From Temnopleurus reevesii (Eukaryota > Echinodermata > Echinoidea > Temnopleuroida > Temnopleuridae), in NCBI GenBank assembly GCA_036244855.1, contig BQKZ01001830.1:36460-84960 (forward strand): a DNA stretch of 48,501 bases, in the 5' to 3' direction. Below are positions 48,074 to 48,501 of this stretch, piece after piece. A program made the position numbers and the translations under genes. Positions within the stretch are counted from its first letter, which is position 1. The number at the start of each line of letters is the position of its first letter. A model generated the notes under the pieces. The model ran no database searches. It was not told where the DNA came from and saw nothing but the letters and a program-made list of their open reading frames with translations.

Positions 48074-48501
48074 GTAGGTTGATCATATCTAGGCCTTGAA
48101 ATGGAATTTCAGGGGGTCAAGACAATTTTTCTACTAAAGGCATCTTTCTACAAAGGCAAGACGATAAGAGCGATAGGAAATCCAGAGAGGGTAACATGGT
48201 CACGAAAGGGGGCACCCGTAGCAATAACCTTGGGTTGCCTTAGGCCAGTTGTAGGCCTGTCAATATGGTTTGAAGGAGCTTGTGTCGTACTCTGGAAGTT
48301 CTTTTGAAGATACTCACATTCTTCTTGTTGTAGTTCCCTATTAATGGTTATGATGAAGTAAGTCTACATGCATCTAGCATCCATTTACATTTGTTTGGAG
48401 GATGGGTCATTTGGATGGTTTATTTCCAAAACTTTATTTCCAAAACAGTAATATCTATTCATTGTCAAAACAAATGAGATATGATGCCTTCTAAAAACCC
48501 T
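48074..48501. other. start of AIFM1 intron 9
   Basis: Begins with the exon 9 donor GTAGGTTGATC. The next exon, expected to continue after KEK(R/S), is not within the window. The 68-codon frame here has no recognisable content. Confidence 0.6.

Overview
This is an animal (metazoan) genomic window. It is AT-rich, has compact exons separated by long introns with GT..AG boundaries, and is full of microsatellites, minisatellites and short fold-back (MITE-like) elements. It also has an assembly gap of about 0.86 kb (N run 10070-10927) and poly-G/poly-C ends typical of contig breaks. The encoded proteins and the repeat landscape suggest a marine invertebrate deuterostome such as an echinoderm. That placement is inference; nothing here fixes the species.

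Layout. (1) 1276-6800, + strand: gene for ribosomal protein S3 (uS3). Four coding exons are clear. A fifth, tiny first exon is only a candidate, and there is a separate 3'UTR exon with AATAAA. The protein has a Gln/Pro-rich C-terminal extension. (2) 6800-28500: a repeat-dominated interval. It holds a polypurine minisatellite with two inserted hairpin elements, a 1.33-kb segment present twice, a 32-bp minisatellite, several fold-back elements and a large GAT microsatellite. Its only plausible coding sequence is an orphan exon at 15039-15396 for a membrane segment, with a possible last exon near 17833. (3) 28703-33197, - strand: a complete two-coding-exon gene for an F-box/leucine-rich-repeat protein of about 643 residues. 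(4) 34350 to the right edge, + strand: the 5' part of an apoptosis-inducing factor gene (AIFM1-like). Nine coding exons are visible, and the rest lies beyond the window. It is divergent from the F-box gene, with about 1.1 kb between the start codons, and that gap carries a GAA repeat and a nuclear-receptor DR1-like motif.

The most unusual structures are both in the AIF gene. The linker between the inner-membrane anchor and the FAD domain is enlarged by a run of phase 1-1 exons. One of these (40332-40790) encodes about twenty copies of a seven-residue EEPVASS/T repeat. Downstream, the start of the exon for [22 protein letters not shown] has been copied in tandem, with a period near 109 bp, into at least four decayed copies just upstream of the intact exon.

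The three named genes do not form a pathway: one is a translation component, one a probable SCF ubiquitin-ligase substrate receptor, and one a mitochondrial oxidoreductase/cell-death factor. No transposase or reverse transcriptase frame was seen, so all mobile elements noted look non-autonomous.
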